Position numbers and translations under genes: made by a program. Below the pieces are notes generated by a model. The model was not told where the DNA came from and ran no database searches. It was given only the letters and a program-made list of their open reading frames with translations. Shown here piece after piece: positions 40,201 to 53,900 of a stretch of DNA of 64,000 nt (its first letter is position 1; each line of letters begins with the position of its first letter). The DNA is from Steromphala cineraria (lineage: Eukaryota > Mollusca > Gastropoda > Trochida > Trochidae). The stretch spans positions 18,169,515 through 18,233,514 of the forward strand of contig OU744726.1 in the NCBI GenBank assembly GCA_916613615.1, written 5' to 3'.

Positions 40201-43200
40201 TTTACTCGTATGAAACAAAACCTGTCTTAGTTTTATAGTGATAATATCTTAGCGAGTTCTTGGTGACAATATTTTGTTGAGTGTTGCGTTTTTCAAATCT
40301 GTATAGAAAAGGTGATCCGGACTAAATGACAGTGTAGTGGTGAATATTGAAGTAGTAAACAACAACAAAAAACTAAAGAAGTGTTCAACATTGCGTGAGC
40401 TCTGAACTGACACAATGTTGTTGCAACTTCGTCTGACCTGTACATTTACAGTCAAAAACATCGTTAATCTTTTTTTAAACTTTCTTTCAAAACTATAACG
40501 CAATAGAAACGTTTATCATACAATGGATAGTGTTCTCGGCATAATAAAGCCAACGGATATTTTCGATATACGGATAAAAATGCAAATTTCAAAGGTCAAT
40601 GTCGGAACGTCTTTGAAAATTCCGATGACGTCACAAGCGTTAATATTTTGAACGCCATGGTAACAGGGAGAGACGTGAAAATATAAATTATACAATGCAT
40701 AGAGATTAATATAAGAAAAAACAACAAAACTGTATGGTTCTTTAGCCATATGTATGACTTAGCAGTGCAAAAACACTGCCATCGTGAATTGATTGGACCG
40801 ACCGAACAATTTTACTCACAGGTAGCAAAGGCAGTTTCAGATTCATGTGTAAACACTTCATTTACTGTTCTTCAGTGTTCTTTACTTAAGAATTGTTAAG
40901 TTTGGATTAGAGACTGCACAGCCTATCTTCTAGTTTAGCTCTCCGTTTATGCGCTTTGTAACGCAAGCTGCCATTGCAACTTAGCCGAAGGGAAGCAACT
41001 CTTGCCCCTTAGGGAGATAGACTCGCCCTCTTTGTTACTGGAAGGCGGAGGAACGTGTGTTCGAATCCGCCAAAAACACGTTTAAATGTTTTAAATATGA
41101 AAATCTTCGTTTTTATAGTACTTTGAAATGTTGGAGTTGTGACTTAATAACTTGCACGGGATTTATAGGCATTTATAAGGAGGAATTATATTTTGTCAAT
41201 TCAATTCCTGACGTCAAGATAGCAATTTGACTTTGACTTAAATTTCTGAAAACGACCTAGTAACAGCCTAAAGTGTACATATCCCTATCTTAGGGAGATA
41301 GACTCGCCCTCTTTGTTACTGGAAGGCGGAGGAACGTGTGTTCGAATCCGCCAAAAACACGTTTAAATGTTTTAAATATGAAAATCTTCGTTTTTATAGT
41401 ACTTTGAAATGTTGGAGTTGTGACTTAATAACTTGCACGGGATTTATAGGCATTTATAAGGAGGAATTATATTTTGTCAATTCAATTCCTGACGTCAAGA
41501 TAGCAATTTGACTTTGACTTAAATTTCTGAAAACGACCTAGTAACAGCCTAAAGTGTACATAATCACAAAAGTTTCTTGGAATAGAGGATTGCATGATTA
41601 AAATATTTTATAGTGCGTCAAAGGTCGCTACTTACATATGTTCAGTTTGGTAATTATGGCCGTTTTTGTAACTTTTGATAGGCAGCTAGATATATTTGGA
41701 GACAAACGAGTGAATACATGACTTGTTCTTACATTTGCAGGAGTAGCTGCATCTCGCTCCAGACTGTCCATCATCAGTTTAATTTGTTGGCTTACTTGTA
41801 CCCATTCCTTTCGTTTGAATAAGTATTTTTAAAATCAAATAAAACAAGTGTTTGTCACTGAGGTGACATAATCCCCCGCCGCAAATTATCAATCAATTAT
41901 TGGCTGTGACCTCTTATTTGTTGTCTGAGGGTCACGAAATCTATAAACTGTGACCTTGAAAATAATTTGAAGGTCACCAAAATCAACTGGGCCCGGCGCC
42001 TTCCCAATAAGATGCTTTGTGTAAATTATGAAGAGAATTCAGTTAATGGTTCTTGAGATATCCTGCTGACAAGCCTAAAATGCAGGATTCAATGCTGAAA
42101 TTTTCAAAGTCTCGCTGTGACCTTGAAAATAATGTGAAGGTCACCAAAATCGACTGGACCCGGCGCCTTCCCAATTAGATGCATTGTGTAAGCTATGAAG
42201 AGAATCCAGTGAATGGTTCTTGAGATATCCCGCTGACACGGTTAAAATGTCAAAGTCTCGTAATGACCTTGAAATGAAGGTCAAGGTCTTCCCCAGGGGA
42301 AGCTATATGTAAGATATGAAGAGAATCAGGTCAACAGTTCTTGAGATATTGCGCTAACAAGGGTAAACATGCAAGTTCACATGTCCAAAAATTAAAAGTT
42401 CTGCTGTGACCTTGAGAATTATGTCAAAGTCACCAAAATCTAATCAGCCCAAGGTCTTCCCCAGGGGAAGCTATATGTAAGATATGAAGAGAATCCAGTC
42501 AACAGTTCTTGAGATATCGCGCCAACAAGGGTAAACATGCAAGTTCACATGTCCCTAAATTCAAAGTCCTCCTGTGACCTTGAGAATAATGTCAAGGTCA
42601 CCAAAATCTAATCAGCCCAAGGTCTTCATCAGGAGAAGCTATATGTAAGATATGAAGAGAATCCAGTAAACAGTTCTTGAGATATCGCGCCAACAAGGGT
42701 AAAATGACAAAGTGTCCTTGTGACCTTGAAATGAAGGTCAAGGTCACGAAACCCATTTGGACAATTACTCTCACTGAGGTGAACCTATATGCAAAATATG
42801 AGAAGGATGTAGAGAATAGTACTTATGTTATTCCATTTCGTACGTACGGACGGACGGACGTACGGACGTACGGACGGACGCTGCCGAATACTATATCCCC
42901 CGCTTCGCGCTAATCGCGCGGCGGGGGATAAAAAGAATCTGTCCTCACGAGTCTGACATCCCTTTCCTTTATATCCCTTAACACATCCACTGTGACAATG
43001 ACCCTTCACTTTATCACACACTTCATCCCGGTTCTTACAGTTACACAGGGAACTGCACTGCTCGCCGAATACACCGTCAGCACACTCTGGAGATAGTATT
43101 GACAAACGGTCAAGTTGATTTCATGGGTTGACATATACTAGCTGGTGGATTTAATTATTTTTATTATGATGGTGGTATAATGTACCGCTGCGCTCGATTC

Positions 43201-46200
43201 CCATACGTTTTAATGTAAATGATTGTAAAAAGCTGAACATGTATTCTTTTTTTAAAGTCATCCTTTTCTAATTCATTCCGTTTCTTTCACTAATTTGGTG
43301 TTGCAAGGGTCATCACGTTTTTTACTTTAAAGATGGACTGAAATGCCATATGGCAACTTCTGGGATTCTTAAAAAAGGGATAGCAATTTGACATTGACTC
43401 AACTTAAAATTTCTGGAATCGACCTAGTAACAGCTTAATTACGACTTTATAAATACACGGCCTAATGACATGTAGGCCGGTGTCACGAAATAAAATCGCC
43501 CCCGGTATAAAATCTCTCCCCGGCGATTTTGTACCGGTACAAAATCTCCCCCCTCAGAATAAAATCTCCCCCCTTCACGAAATAGAATCGCCCCCTCTAT
43601 AAATGCTATTTGGAAATGTTTGAATATTGGATTGAATGAAAATAATATGTTGTATTATACTTTTTAATAAGTATTTTCGGAGATCTTTTAGTGATTTTTA
43701 CAAATTAACATTCTCGTGAAAGAAGAGACTTTGGGTCCAAACTCTTTATTGAAATTCACATCTACAGGTATGCGTATTATTGAATAGTTAATTATAGGAA
43801 AGTGGATCTGTGTTTTAGAATATAACATACCAAGAAGGTAACATAACTGAGTTTGCAATTATGTCATTCAATTGTTGGCGGTAAAATCCCGTGCGGTTGG
43901 CTTTGTACACATGCTGCATACACCACAGGGGGTACTCGACTGTACAGGTAAAGCGGAAGTTGCACCGATGGTGGACCAATGAAGTTTTACTGCTTTGTAA
44001 ACTACTGCATTTATAATGTAACATAACTTCGGTCTCTGCATAATGATGATTTTTAGCTGTCCTTGAGATCGCGTTCGAAAACCTAACGAAAATATGTCTA
44101 AATTTGCCAATCACAGCAATTTAGATGAACGGAGTCATTCAAATTAACCTTTCATATGTTGATAGAATGTGGATATCGTTATATAAATGCCCAATCAAGT
44201 ATTTCTGACTGTTTCGGCCAAATATTTCGAAAAAAATTAAACTGTACGTTGAAGGGACGTTGCGACTGTCTCGGATGCTGACTGTACGGGAAGTTGCGCA
44301 TTTACAGAGTAACCGAGAACTGTCATATGTTTATAAAATAAGGATTGCATTTAAATCCACACGCCACTAATGGCTGTAATAGTGCTCAAGCGGCACTAAA
44401 CACCAACGCAATTAATCAATCACTGTTCAGAACTTATATACATGCATAATAGTTTCGGGTGATGTATGTTTTGTTTTGATAACTTAAATAGGAATGGAGT
44501 AATGAACTTCGGAACTTTGTTGTAAACACTGAAATTTGATTAGTTTTAGACCCCTACTTCATGTTGATCCCTCTAGCTCCTTAATTATCAACATTTTCAT
44601 GATAAAGTGCAACATAGCAAAGGTTGTGCTTGGAATAGCGCATGTAAAAATGCAATCAATTTAAAGATATCTTACTTAATAAAGAAACTGTGGAATTTTG
44701 AAATGTTCCAAAAATGAGGATTTTCCAAAAATCGCAATATTCAAGGACCGGTCATGGACAGAAAAAAATTATCCTGACTTGTTGATATTTGTTTCTGTCT
44801 ACTCATTACATCTGCTTCACAAAACATCAACGATAAAATTTCTATCTGTAAAAGTTTTCAAACTAAAATTCTCAAAGTAAAATAACCCTCGAAAAATGTT
44901 CACAATGAACAATCAGAACCTGTGCGGTTCACAGTCAGTTTTATGCTTCATTTTAGTGCGGTAGATCTGCATAGTTCACACCAAGAATGTAGAGGACAAA
45001 CTAACCAAGGTCTGAGGCAGTGTGTTATTTGTTATAGTAGTACAGAATTTTGCAAGCGCCTTAATGTATTGGGGACATGTATCATAACGTACCAACTCCC
45101 CGTACAGTATAACAGTCAATTTCGCGATCCCTACATTAGCTTCGAACGGGCAGTCACTTGAAATGGGCAAGTATGACAAGAATTGAAGCATTATCGTCAT
45201 TATGCCTTTATAAATATGTAGAGAAATACTTAAAAGTTTCATATTTTACACGTTTCAACTCTCAGAAGGTGAATATTACTAGAACTAACCGTGAACGTGG
45301 AGTCGGGGTTGTTTTGTTTTCACTGTACAGTGAGGAATTGGACGTTGCAGAGGTGCAACTTCCGCTTTACCTGTACAGTCGAGTACCCCATGTGTACCCT
45401 GTGACTTGAAATAGTTACAGAAAGAAAGAAGTAAAAACGCTTAATACTTTTAACAAAATAGAAACTTAAATTCTAAAAGTTCTTTAATGTTGTCAAAAAG
45501 TATCAAAAGCAATGAGCCAGAAGTTTATAAATCAATGTACATACTTAGATATATTAAGAGGGGATTGATTTACTAGGTTTATTATACATATTGAGATACA
45601 TTTCATGGAAGCGATTCTATTCTCGTTTTCTTCTATATATATTCTATTCTATATATACATTAAATGGGGGGCGATTCTATACCGGGTTTGAAGTACATAC
45701 CTAGATACAATTAAAGGGGGCGATTCTATTCTGGGTTTGACGTACATATTTAGATACATTTAAAGGGGGCGATTCCATTCTGGGATTGATGTACATGTTC
45801 ATATTTCGATTCATATAAAGGGGGCGATTCTATTCTGGGTTTGAATTACATACTTGGATATTTTTAAAAGGGGCGATTCTATTCTGGTTTTTATTTACAT
45901 ATTTAGATACATTTAAAGGGGGCGATTCTATTCTGGGATTGATGAACATGCTTCTATTCATTTAAAGGGGGCGATTCTATTCTGGGATTGATGTACATTC
46001 TTCGATTCATTTAATGTGCATAATCAAATACATTTAAAGGGGGCGATTCTACACCGGGTTTGACCTTCATACTTACATACATTTAAAGGGGCCGATTCTA
46101 CACCGGGTTTAATGTGCATAATCAAATACATTTAAAGGGTGAGAGTCTATTCTGGGTTTGATGTACATACTTCTATACATTTAGAGGGGGCGATTCTATT

Positions 46201-47870
46201 CTGGGTTTGATGTTCATACTTAAATACATGTAAAGGGTGGGATTCTATTCTGGGGTTTATGTAAATACTTATATACATTTAAAGGGGACGATTCTATACC
46301 CGGTTTGATGTACATACTTATATACATTTAAAGGGGGCGAGTCTACTCTTGGTTTGATGTACATACTTACTTATATACATTTAAAGGGGCGATCCTATAT
46401 CGGGTTTTAAATACATGCCTAGATACGCATACATTTAAAGGGAGCGATTCTATTCTGGGCTTTAAGTACATACCTATTCTTGGTTTGATGTACATACTTC
46501 TATATACATTGTATTTAAAGGGGTGATTCTATTCAGGGATTGATGTACATATTTAGATACATTTAAAAGGGGCGATTATATTCGAAATCGACCTAGTAAC
46601 GGCTTAATTACGACTTTAAATACACCGCCTAATTTGGCCGGCGAACAGAATAAAACGCGCTGAAGCGTGATTGCCTCGTGGCTGCCTCGTGACGTGTTAA
46701 AAGTTATTGGATTCCCTCAATGTATGCCCTCGTTATGTAAAACAACACAAGCTAATAGTAAAAGCCCAACGTTTAACCGTCGATTAAACATACTAAACAT
46801 CCTCCAAATATCTCAAACTTTCATCAAATCGGTAGTTAAGTTAGTCATCTTGCAATTTCTATTTATGAATATGTAAAACAATGAATGAAACGATGATGTG
46901 CACATAATCCTACACTGTCTCGCCTCATAATACTGAACGTGAGAACCCGGATGTATAAACAATGCCCACTTGTGAACTGTTACATCTGCGTGCACAGTTG
47001 TTTGTTGTTATTGGTAAACATACTTAAGTAGCACAGCAGAAAGCACTTTATGATATAATACTATAATATTTATTTTACCTCATTTTGTACCAAGATAACA
47101 AAATACGTATTTCTTACTTATTTCATTTAGTGATGGGTAAGTTACAATTCTCAATGAAAGGCATGTATTGGATGATGACTGATGTCTTGTTTAAAACAAT
47201 ATTTTATTAGGGCATTGAAAATATATATGTATATATAATTTCGATGACAATCTTAATGTTTTCACTCTTATACATAGAGATGATATTTTTTCACAACAGT
47301 ACCCGATACATGGCCCAACAGAATGAAGATTTATTAAATGAACCCTATCCAAAATAAATCTTTACCTTTATCATATTGAGCAAAAACAGTATTCCTTATT
47401 TCAACAGGTTATAATTTACAGAAAGGGATGTTAAGGAATACAATTGCTATTTGATGTTACCTAATTAGCTGATGTCATAAAATAGCCAGGAGTTGATAGT
47501 TGTGCATTGTATAACCTACCTGATACAGTCATCATTTAATATAAGAATAATCAACGAGTTGCGAGGAATTACGGAATATCTGTCCTGAGTTAATTATTGT
47601 GATACACTCTGAGCTTCAGTGAGGAGTTTGACACAATAATTCACGAGGGACAGATAATCTGTAATTCCGAGCATCGAGTTGGTTATTCTTTTTCTTACCC
47701 AATATAATTTTGATACGTAAAACGGGAGATAAAGAGAAACGTTAAAAAAACTTCGCTTGGCCGGTAAAGAACAATTTGTACTCATGCTATTAATAATTTT
47801 CGTCACTACTTCAGTATGGGCGGCTCTAAGTAGTTCGCAACTCACGACCTAATTTGAAATAGTTTATTAT

Positions 47871-47902
<32 letters not shown>

Positions 47903-50900
47903 GCTAAATTTAACCCCGAGTTTCCAGTCCAGGACTGCTCAACGGCGATACACATGGCGATGCAATGTATATTATTACCCTGAATGAATTGTACTTTCGA
48001 GTCAAGCTACTAAGCGTCTCGCGCGACCATATAGGTCCGTACTTTCAGGTACCCATTTATACAGCTGGGTGAACTGAGTGCAATGTGGATGAAGTGCCTT
48101 GCCCAAGGACACTACACAGTGTTAAGCCCAGGTTACAAATTTGTGGTGTTTCCACCGGGATTCGAACCCGGGCCTTCGGGGTGACAGGCCAGCACGCTAA
48201 CCACTTCACCACCGTGCTCCACATTATATCAAAAACATTATTGTCTCATATCATAAATAAATCGTTTTTATTGACTGCGCACAACCGGAAAGAAAAAGTA
48301 AGACGTCGTTAGCTTTCGTTACGTTTGACAAACCTAGTGAGGAATGTATGACTGTTTGACGTCATGATTAATGACGTCATAGAGCTATGACGTAACGACA
48401 GTTCGGCCGGCGACTCTCCCATCTAGCGCCGCCTTGAAGTTTTAAACTTGTATTTACGGCAAAGAACACATTAGAAGGTGTTGATTTCCCATTAAAAATG
48501 TTGTAGTAATGTGTGACTTTCGCAATTTAAGTATAAGCTTTTTCATCTAGATCCATGAATGGATGCAAAATAGTTCCGTCAACCAATTAAAATGCGAGTT
48601 ATTTTTAGAAAAACTGTAATTGCCATGACCATTATTATGCAACCTTTAATACCCGGCATATCCTTGCCCGCTTGGGTAAAAATAGCTTTAAATTAGGAAA
48701 CAGTCAGGAAATAAGATAGACAGTAAAGTAATTTTGTAATAAGTGAATATCTGATCTGAAGAAAGTAAAAAACAGTGCGGACCAACGTCATTGTTTATTC
48801 AACATTTTACACAACGCTCAAATCTAAATGGGAGCATTATAAATTAGGATTATTGCCATAAATCAGCCCCAAACTGTGTGCTTTGTTTTATGATTTACAT
48901 GTACTTATCAGAAAATGATTTTTTTCTCTGCATGCCGAATCGTTTATTCAGTGAAAATGCGAGCTCGAAACCAAAATTCGGTAAAACATGTGAGTTTGAT
49001 GTAGATTGTCACATTGCTCTCTTTGACCTAACACAGTGGGTCAATTTGGCGTGGAACGATCAATGTGATGGAAATTTGACTACGGAGACTTCATCAGGAG
49101 ATATTCTAGGACAGTTGACAGTAACACAATGATATGACATACTGTTAATCGCTTGGAAAACGCAGCATTACGGATTTTCCATAAAAACAGACTAACGCTT
49201 CACCTTCTGCCACGTCATTTCCGGTATCCCCTTCCCGTGGCCTCTCATCCGCGTTTTGGTTTGTCGCTGGACGGTGACAAGCAGACGCCTTGTTACGCAA
49301 TGTTTACTTAGCTGTAATTTCATTGAGAAACTGTATCGTGTATCGTAATATAGTTATTTTACCAATATCTTATGAAAAATATATTTTCAAAAGTTTATAC
49401 AGCGTCTCTTTAATCTTAATAATTTTACGTTTTAAAGTACGTATTTTGGTTTTTTTTAAAGTAAAGGGTTGATTCTAGTAGGATAATATCTTTGTTATTC
49501 TTCTTTACTTCATGATAAGGGGACCTACCATCAAACGAGTCGTTTTTAAAATTGTACTTTTCTTCTGCAAGTTTGATTTCTACTTGTTGCCGAGGTAACA
49601 TTTTATGCTACATTAGCAGTATTTCTGCATTACATAAATTTTTTATGAACGGCAAAATAACAAGAATATACTTTTCACTATTTTTTACTCAGTTCAAGAG
49701 TACAATCAAGAGATTGGATAAATACAATATAAAAGACTTCATTACGAAATTTTGAACAGTCTTAACTTACCATAAACTTCCACTTCGCAAAGATTCAGGA
49801 TAAACTCTTTCTGATTTGCTCTGACCACGACATTACTTCCATTCACGGGAGCTGTACAGTGTATTGATAGAGGTGGGTCCCGTGAGTCGCCAGGAGACCG
49901 CGTGTAACAAGGCTTACCATCGACTGTGACTGTGAAACCTTCCATTCTCTCTTTTGTCTCTGTTAATAGTAGCAATCTGTTTTCAGTAAATCATATTTCC
50001 TTGCTTACATGAAGAAGAAAAAGAAGAAAAATAGTTTATTTAAGTGTCACACAACAAACAACATGGGTAATAAACGTTTAAAAATACTGTATAAAAAATT
50101 GGCCATTGGCCCTGTAGCTCATCAGGCTTCATTATCAATTATGCTGTAGAGTGTGGCCAATGTGATTCCCTCATTGTAGGGGCCACAGGGTCAACAATCA
50201 TAAAGTTAAGTATATAGGCGACAAGTTTCAGTTTTCTAGGCCTTATACTTCAGAAGGAGAAGATGAAAATAGATTTTAAGGACGTTCCTTTTGCCTTTAT
50301 TAGGGGCAACAGGGCCACCAAAGCTACAATTTATAATCCTCACTAGTCAAGGAGTCTGTACACAAAGTTTCAGCTTTCTAGGCTTTATGCTTCTGGAGAA
50401 GAAGATGAAAATAGGTTTTTTTGGCGTGCCCCCTGTGGCCCTTATTAGAGGTCACAGGGCCACCAAAGCTACAATTTATAATACTAACTCGCCAAGGAGT
50501 CTGTACACAAAGTTTCAGCTTTCTAGGCCTTGTGCTTCTGGAGAAGAAGGTGAAAATAGGTTTTTAGGGCTTTGCCCCTGTGGCCCTTATTAGGGGTCAC
50601 AGGGCCACCAAAGCTACAGTTTTTAATACTCTATCGCCAAGGAGTCTGTACACAAAGTTTCAGCTTTCTAAGTCTTATGCTTCTGGAGAAGAAGATGAAA
50701 ATAGCTTTTTAGGGCGTGGCCCCTGTGGCCCTAATTAGGGGTCACAGGGCCACCAAAGCTACAAGTTATAATACTCACTAGTCAAGGAGTCTGTACACAG
50801 AGTTTCAGCTTTCTAAGCCTTATGCTTCTGGAGAAGAAGATGAAAATAGGTTTTTAGGGCTTGGACCCTGTGGCTCTTATTAGGGGTCACAGGGCCACCA

Positions 50901-53900
50901 AAGCTACAATTTATAATACTCACTAGTCAAGGAGTTAGTACACAAAATTACAGCTTTCTAGGCCTTAAGCTTCTGGAGAAGAAGATGAAAATAGGTTTTT
51001 AGGGATTGGACCCTGTGGCCCTTATTAGGGGTCACAGGGCCACCAAAGCTACAATTTATAATCCTCACTAGTCAAGGAGTCTATACACAAAGTTTCAGCT
51101 TTCTAAGCCTTTTGCTTCTGGAGAAGAAGATGAAAATAGGTTTTTAGGGCGTGGCCCCTGTGGCCCTTATTAGGGGTCACAGGGCCACCAAAGCTACAAT
51201 TTATAATACTCACTAGCCAAGGAGTCTGTACACAAAATTTCAGCTTTCTAGGCCTTATGCTTCTGGAGAAGAATATGAAAATAGATGTTTAGGGCTTGGA
51301 CCCTGTGGCCCTTATTAGGGGTCACAGGGCCACCAAAGCTACAATTTATAATACTCACTAGTCAAGGAGTCTGTACACACAATTGCAGCTTTCTAGGCCT
51401 TATGCTTCTGGAAAAGAAGATGAAAATAGGTTTTTAGGGCTTGGACCCTGTGGCCCTTATTAGGGGTCACAGGGCCACCAAAGCTACAATTAATGATCCT
51501 CACTAGTCAAGGAGTCTGTACACAAAGTTTCAGCTTTCTAGGCTTTATGCTTCTGGATAAGAAGATGAAAATAGGTTTTTAGGGTGTGGCCCCTGTGGCC
51601 CTAATTAGGGGTCACAGGGCCACCAAAGCTACAATTTATAATCCTCACTAGTCAAGGAGTCTGTACACACAATTTCAGCTTTCTAGGCCTTATACTTCAG
51701 AAGGAGAAGATGAAAATAGATTTTAAGGACGTTCCTTTTGCCTTTATTAGGGGCAACAGGGCCACCAAAGCTACAATTTATAATCCTCACTAGTCAAGGA
51801 GTCTGTACACAAAGTTTCAGCTTTCTAGGCCTTATGCTTCTGGAGAAGAAGATGAAAATAGTTTTTTTTGGCGTGCCCCCTGTGGCCCTTATTAGGGGTC
51901 ACAGGGCCACCAAAGCTACAATTTATAATACTAACTCGCCAAGGAGTCTGTACACAAAGTTTCAGCTTTCTAGGCCTTGTGCTTCTGGAGAAGAAGGTGA
52001 AAATAGGTTTTTAGGGCTTTGCCCCTGTGGCCCTTATTAGGGGTCACAGGGCCACCAAAGCTACAATTTATAATACTCTATCGCCAAGGAGTCTGTACAC
52101 AAAGTTTCAGCTTTCTAAGCCTTATGCTTCTGGAGAAGAAGATGAAAATAGGTTTTTAGGGCTTGGACCCTGTGGCTCTTATTAGGGGTCACAGGGCCAC
52201 CAAAGCTACAATTTATAATACTCACTAGTCAAGGAGTTAGTACACAAAATTTCAGCTTTCTAGGCCTTATGCTTCTGGAGAAGAAGATGAAAATAGGTTT
52301 TTAGGGATTGGACCCTGTGGCCCTTATCAGGGGTCACAGGGCCACCAAAGCTACAATTTATAATCCTCACTAGTCAAGGAGTCTATACACAAAGTTTCAG
52401 CTTTCTAAGCCTTTTGCTTCTGGAGAAGAAGATGAAAATAGGTTTTTAGGGCGTGGCCCCTGTGGCCCTTATTAGGGGTCACAGGGCCACCAAAGCTACA
52501 ATTTATAATACTCACTAGCCAAGGAGTCTGTACACAAAATTTCAGCTTTCTAGGCCTTATGCTTCTGGAGAAGAATATGAAAATAGATGTTTAGGGCTTG
52601 GACCCTGTGGCCCTTATTAGGTGTCACAGGGCCACCAAAGCTACAATTTATAATACTCACTAGTCAAGGAGTCTGTACACACAATTGCAGCTTTCTAGGC
52701 CTTATGCTTCTGGAGAAGAAGATGAAAATAGGTTTTTAGGGCTTGGACCCTGTGGCCCTTATTAGGGGTCACAGGGCCACCAAAGCTACAATTAATGATC
52801 CTCACTAGTCAAGGAGTCTGTACACAAAGTTTCAGCTTTCTAGGCTTTATGCTTCTGGATAAGAAGATGAAAATAGGTTTTTAGGGTGTGGCCCCTGTGG
52901 CCCTAATTAGGGGTCACAGGGCCACCAAAGCTACAATTTATAATCCTCACTAGTCAAGGAGTCTGTACACACAATTTCAGCTTTCTAGGCCTTATGCTTC
53001 TGGAGAAGAAGATGAAAATAGGTTTTTAGGGCTTGGACCCTGTGGCCCTTATTAGGGGTCACAGGGCCACCAAAGCTACAATTAATGATCCTCACTAGTC
53101 AAGGAGTCTGTACACAAAGTTTCAGCTTTCTAGGCTTTATGCTTCTGGATAAGAAGATGAAAATAGGTTTTTAGGGTGTGGCCCCTGTGGCCCTAATTAG
53201 GGGTCACAGGGCCACCAAAGCTACAATTTATAATCCTCACTAGTCAAGGAGTCTGTACACAAAGTTTCAGCTTTCCAGACCTTATGGTTCTGGAGAAGAA
53301 GTCGAAATTCCTCAAAGTTTACGGACGGACGGACGCCGGACAACATGCCATGCCATAAGCCCATCGGGCCTTAAAGGATTTCAAAACCCCATTTTAAGTC
53401 AATTAACTTCATAAGTATGGTGTGTTTTACCGGTAAACACAAGCCGCCATGATTTTACGTCAAATTTGCAATCCTGCGCTAACATTTGTAAACCGCCCGG
53501 CAAATCCGACTTGCCGATATGCAAAAAGATCGGCAGCTCTCGGTATCTTCCGTAATGTGACGTAATAGTAGCCCGTCAGTCTCGGCCGGGCATGATGCAC
53601 TGCAGTACAAGGCCTTAGTAGGCCGATGTCAAAGCTGTTAACAAACACGGTTTTGATTGATACTATTGTTGAGATTTATAACATAAAATACTCACAACAT
53701 ATCTCAAAGACATTAAACTTATTGTTAAATAATTTTAGCTAAAGATAAATGTGTGTTTGATCGTCGTCAATTCATGCCTGCAGTCGATAGACTATTTTCT
53801 GTGTTGATTTTTTTATGAGAATGATTTGATATTTCCAAATACAAAAAATCGAATTCCAACTGGCTATCAAATGTTTGGTTTTTTTAGGTTTATATTATAA

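Noticed and set aside
43815..45409. Frames of 80-100 codons on both strands
   Set aside because: They lie inside the 43.4-46.6 kb element, partly in its inverted repeats, and show no domain.
48140..48222. Possible tRNA gene on the minus strand
   Set aside because: It is the head of a SINE with a conserved body and (ATT)n tail, absent from the sister copy of the host repeat.
50291..52040. Two near-identical 100-codon plus-strand frames
   Set aside because: They are produced by the 145-bp satellite, recur because of its higher-order period, and encode no recognisable domain.
50093..53395. Regularly spaced repeats resembling a CRISPR array
   Set aside because: Units are 145 bp head to tail with no unique spacers, in an animal genome; it is a satellite.
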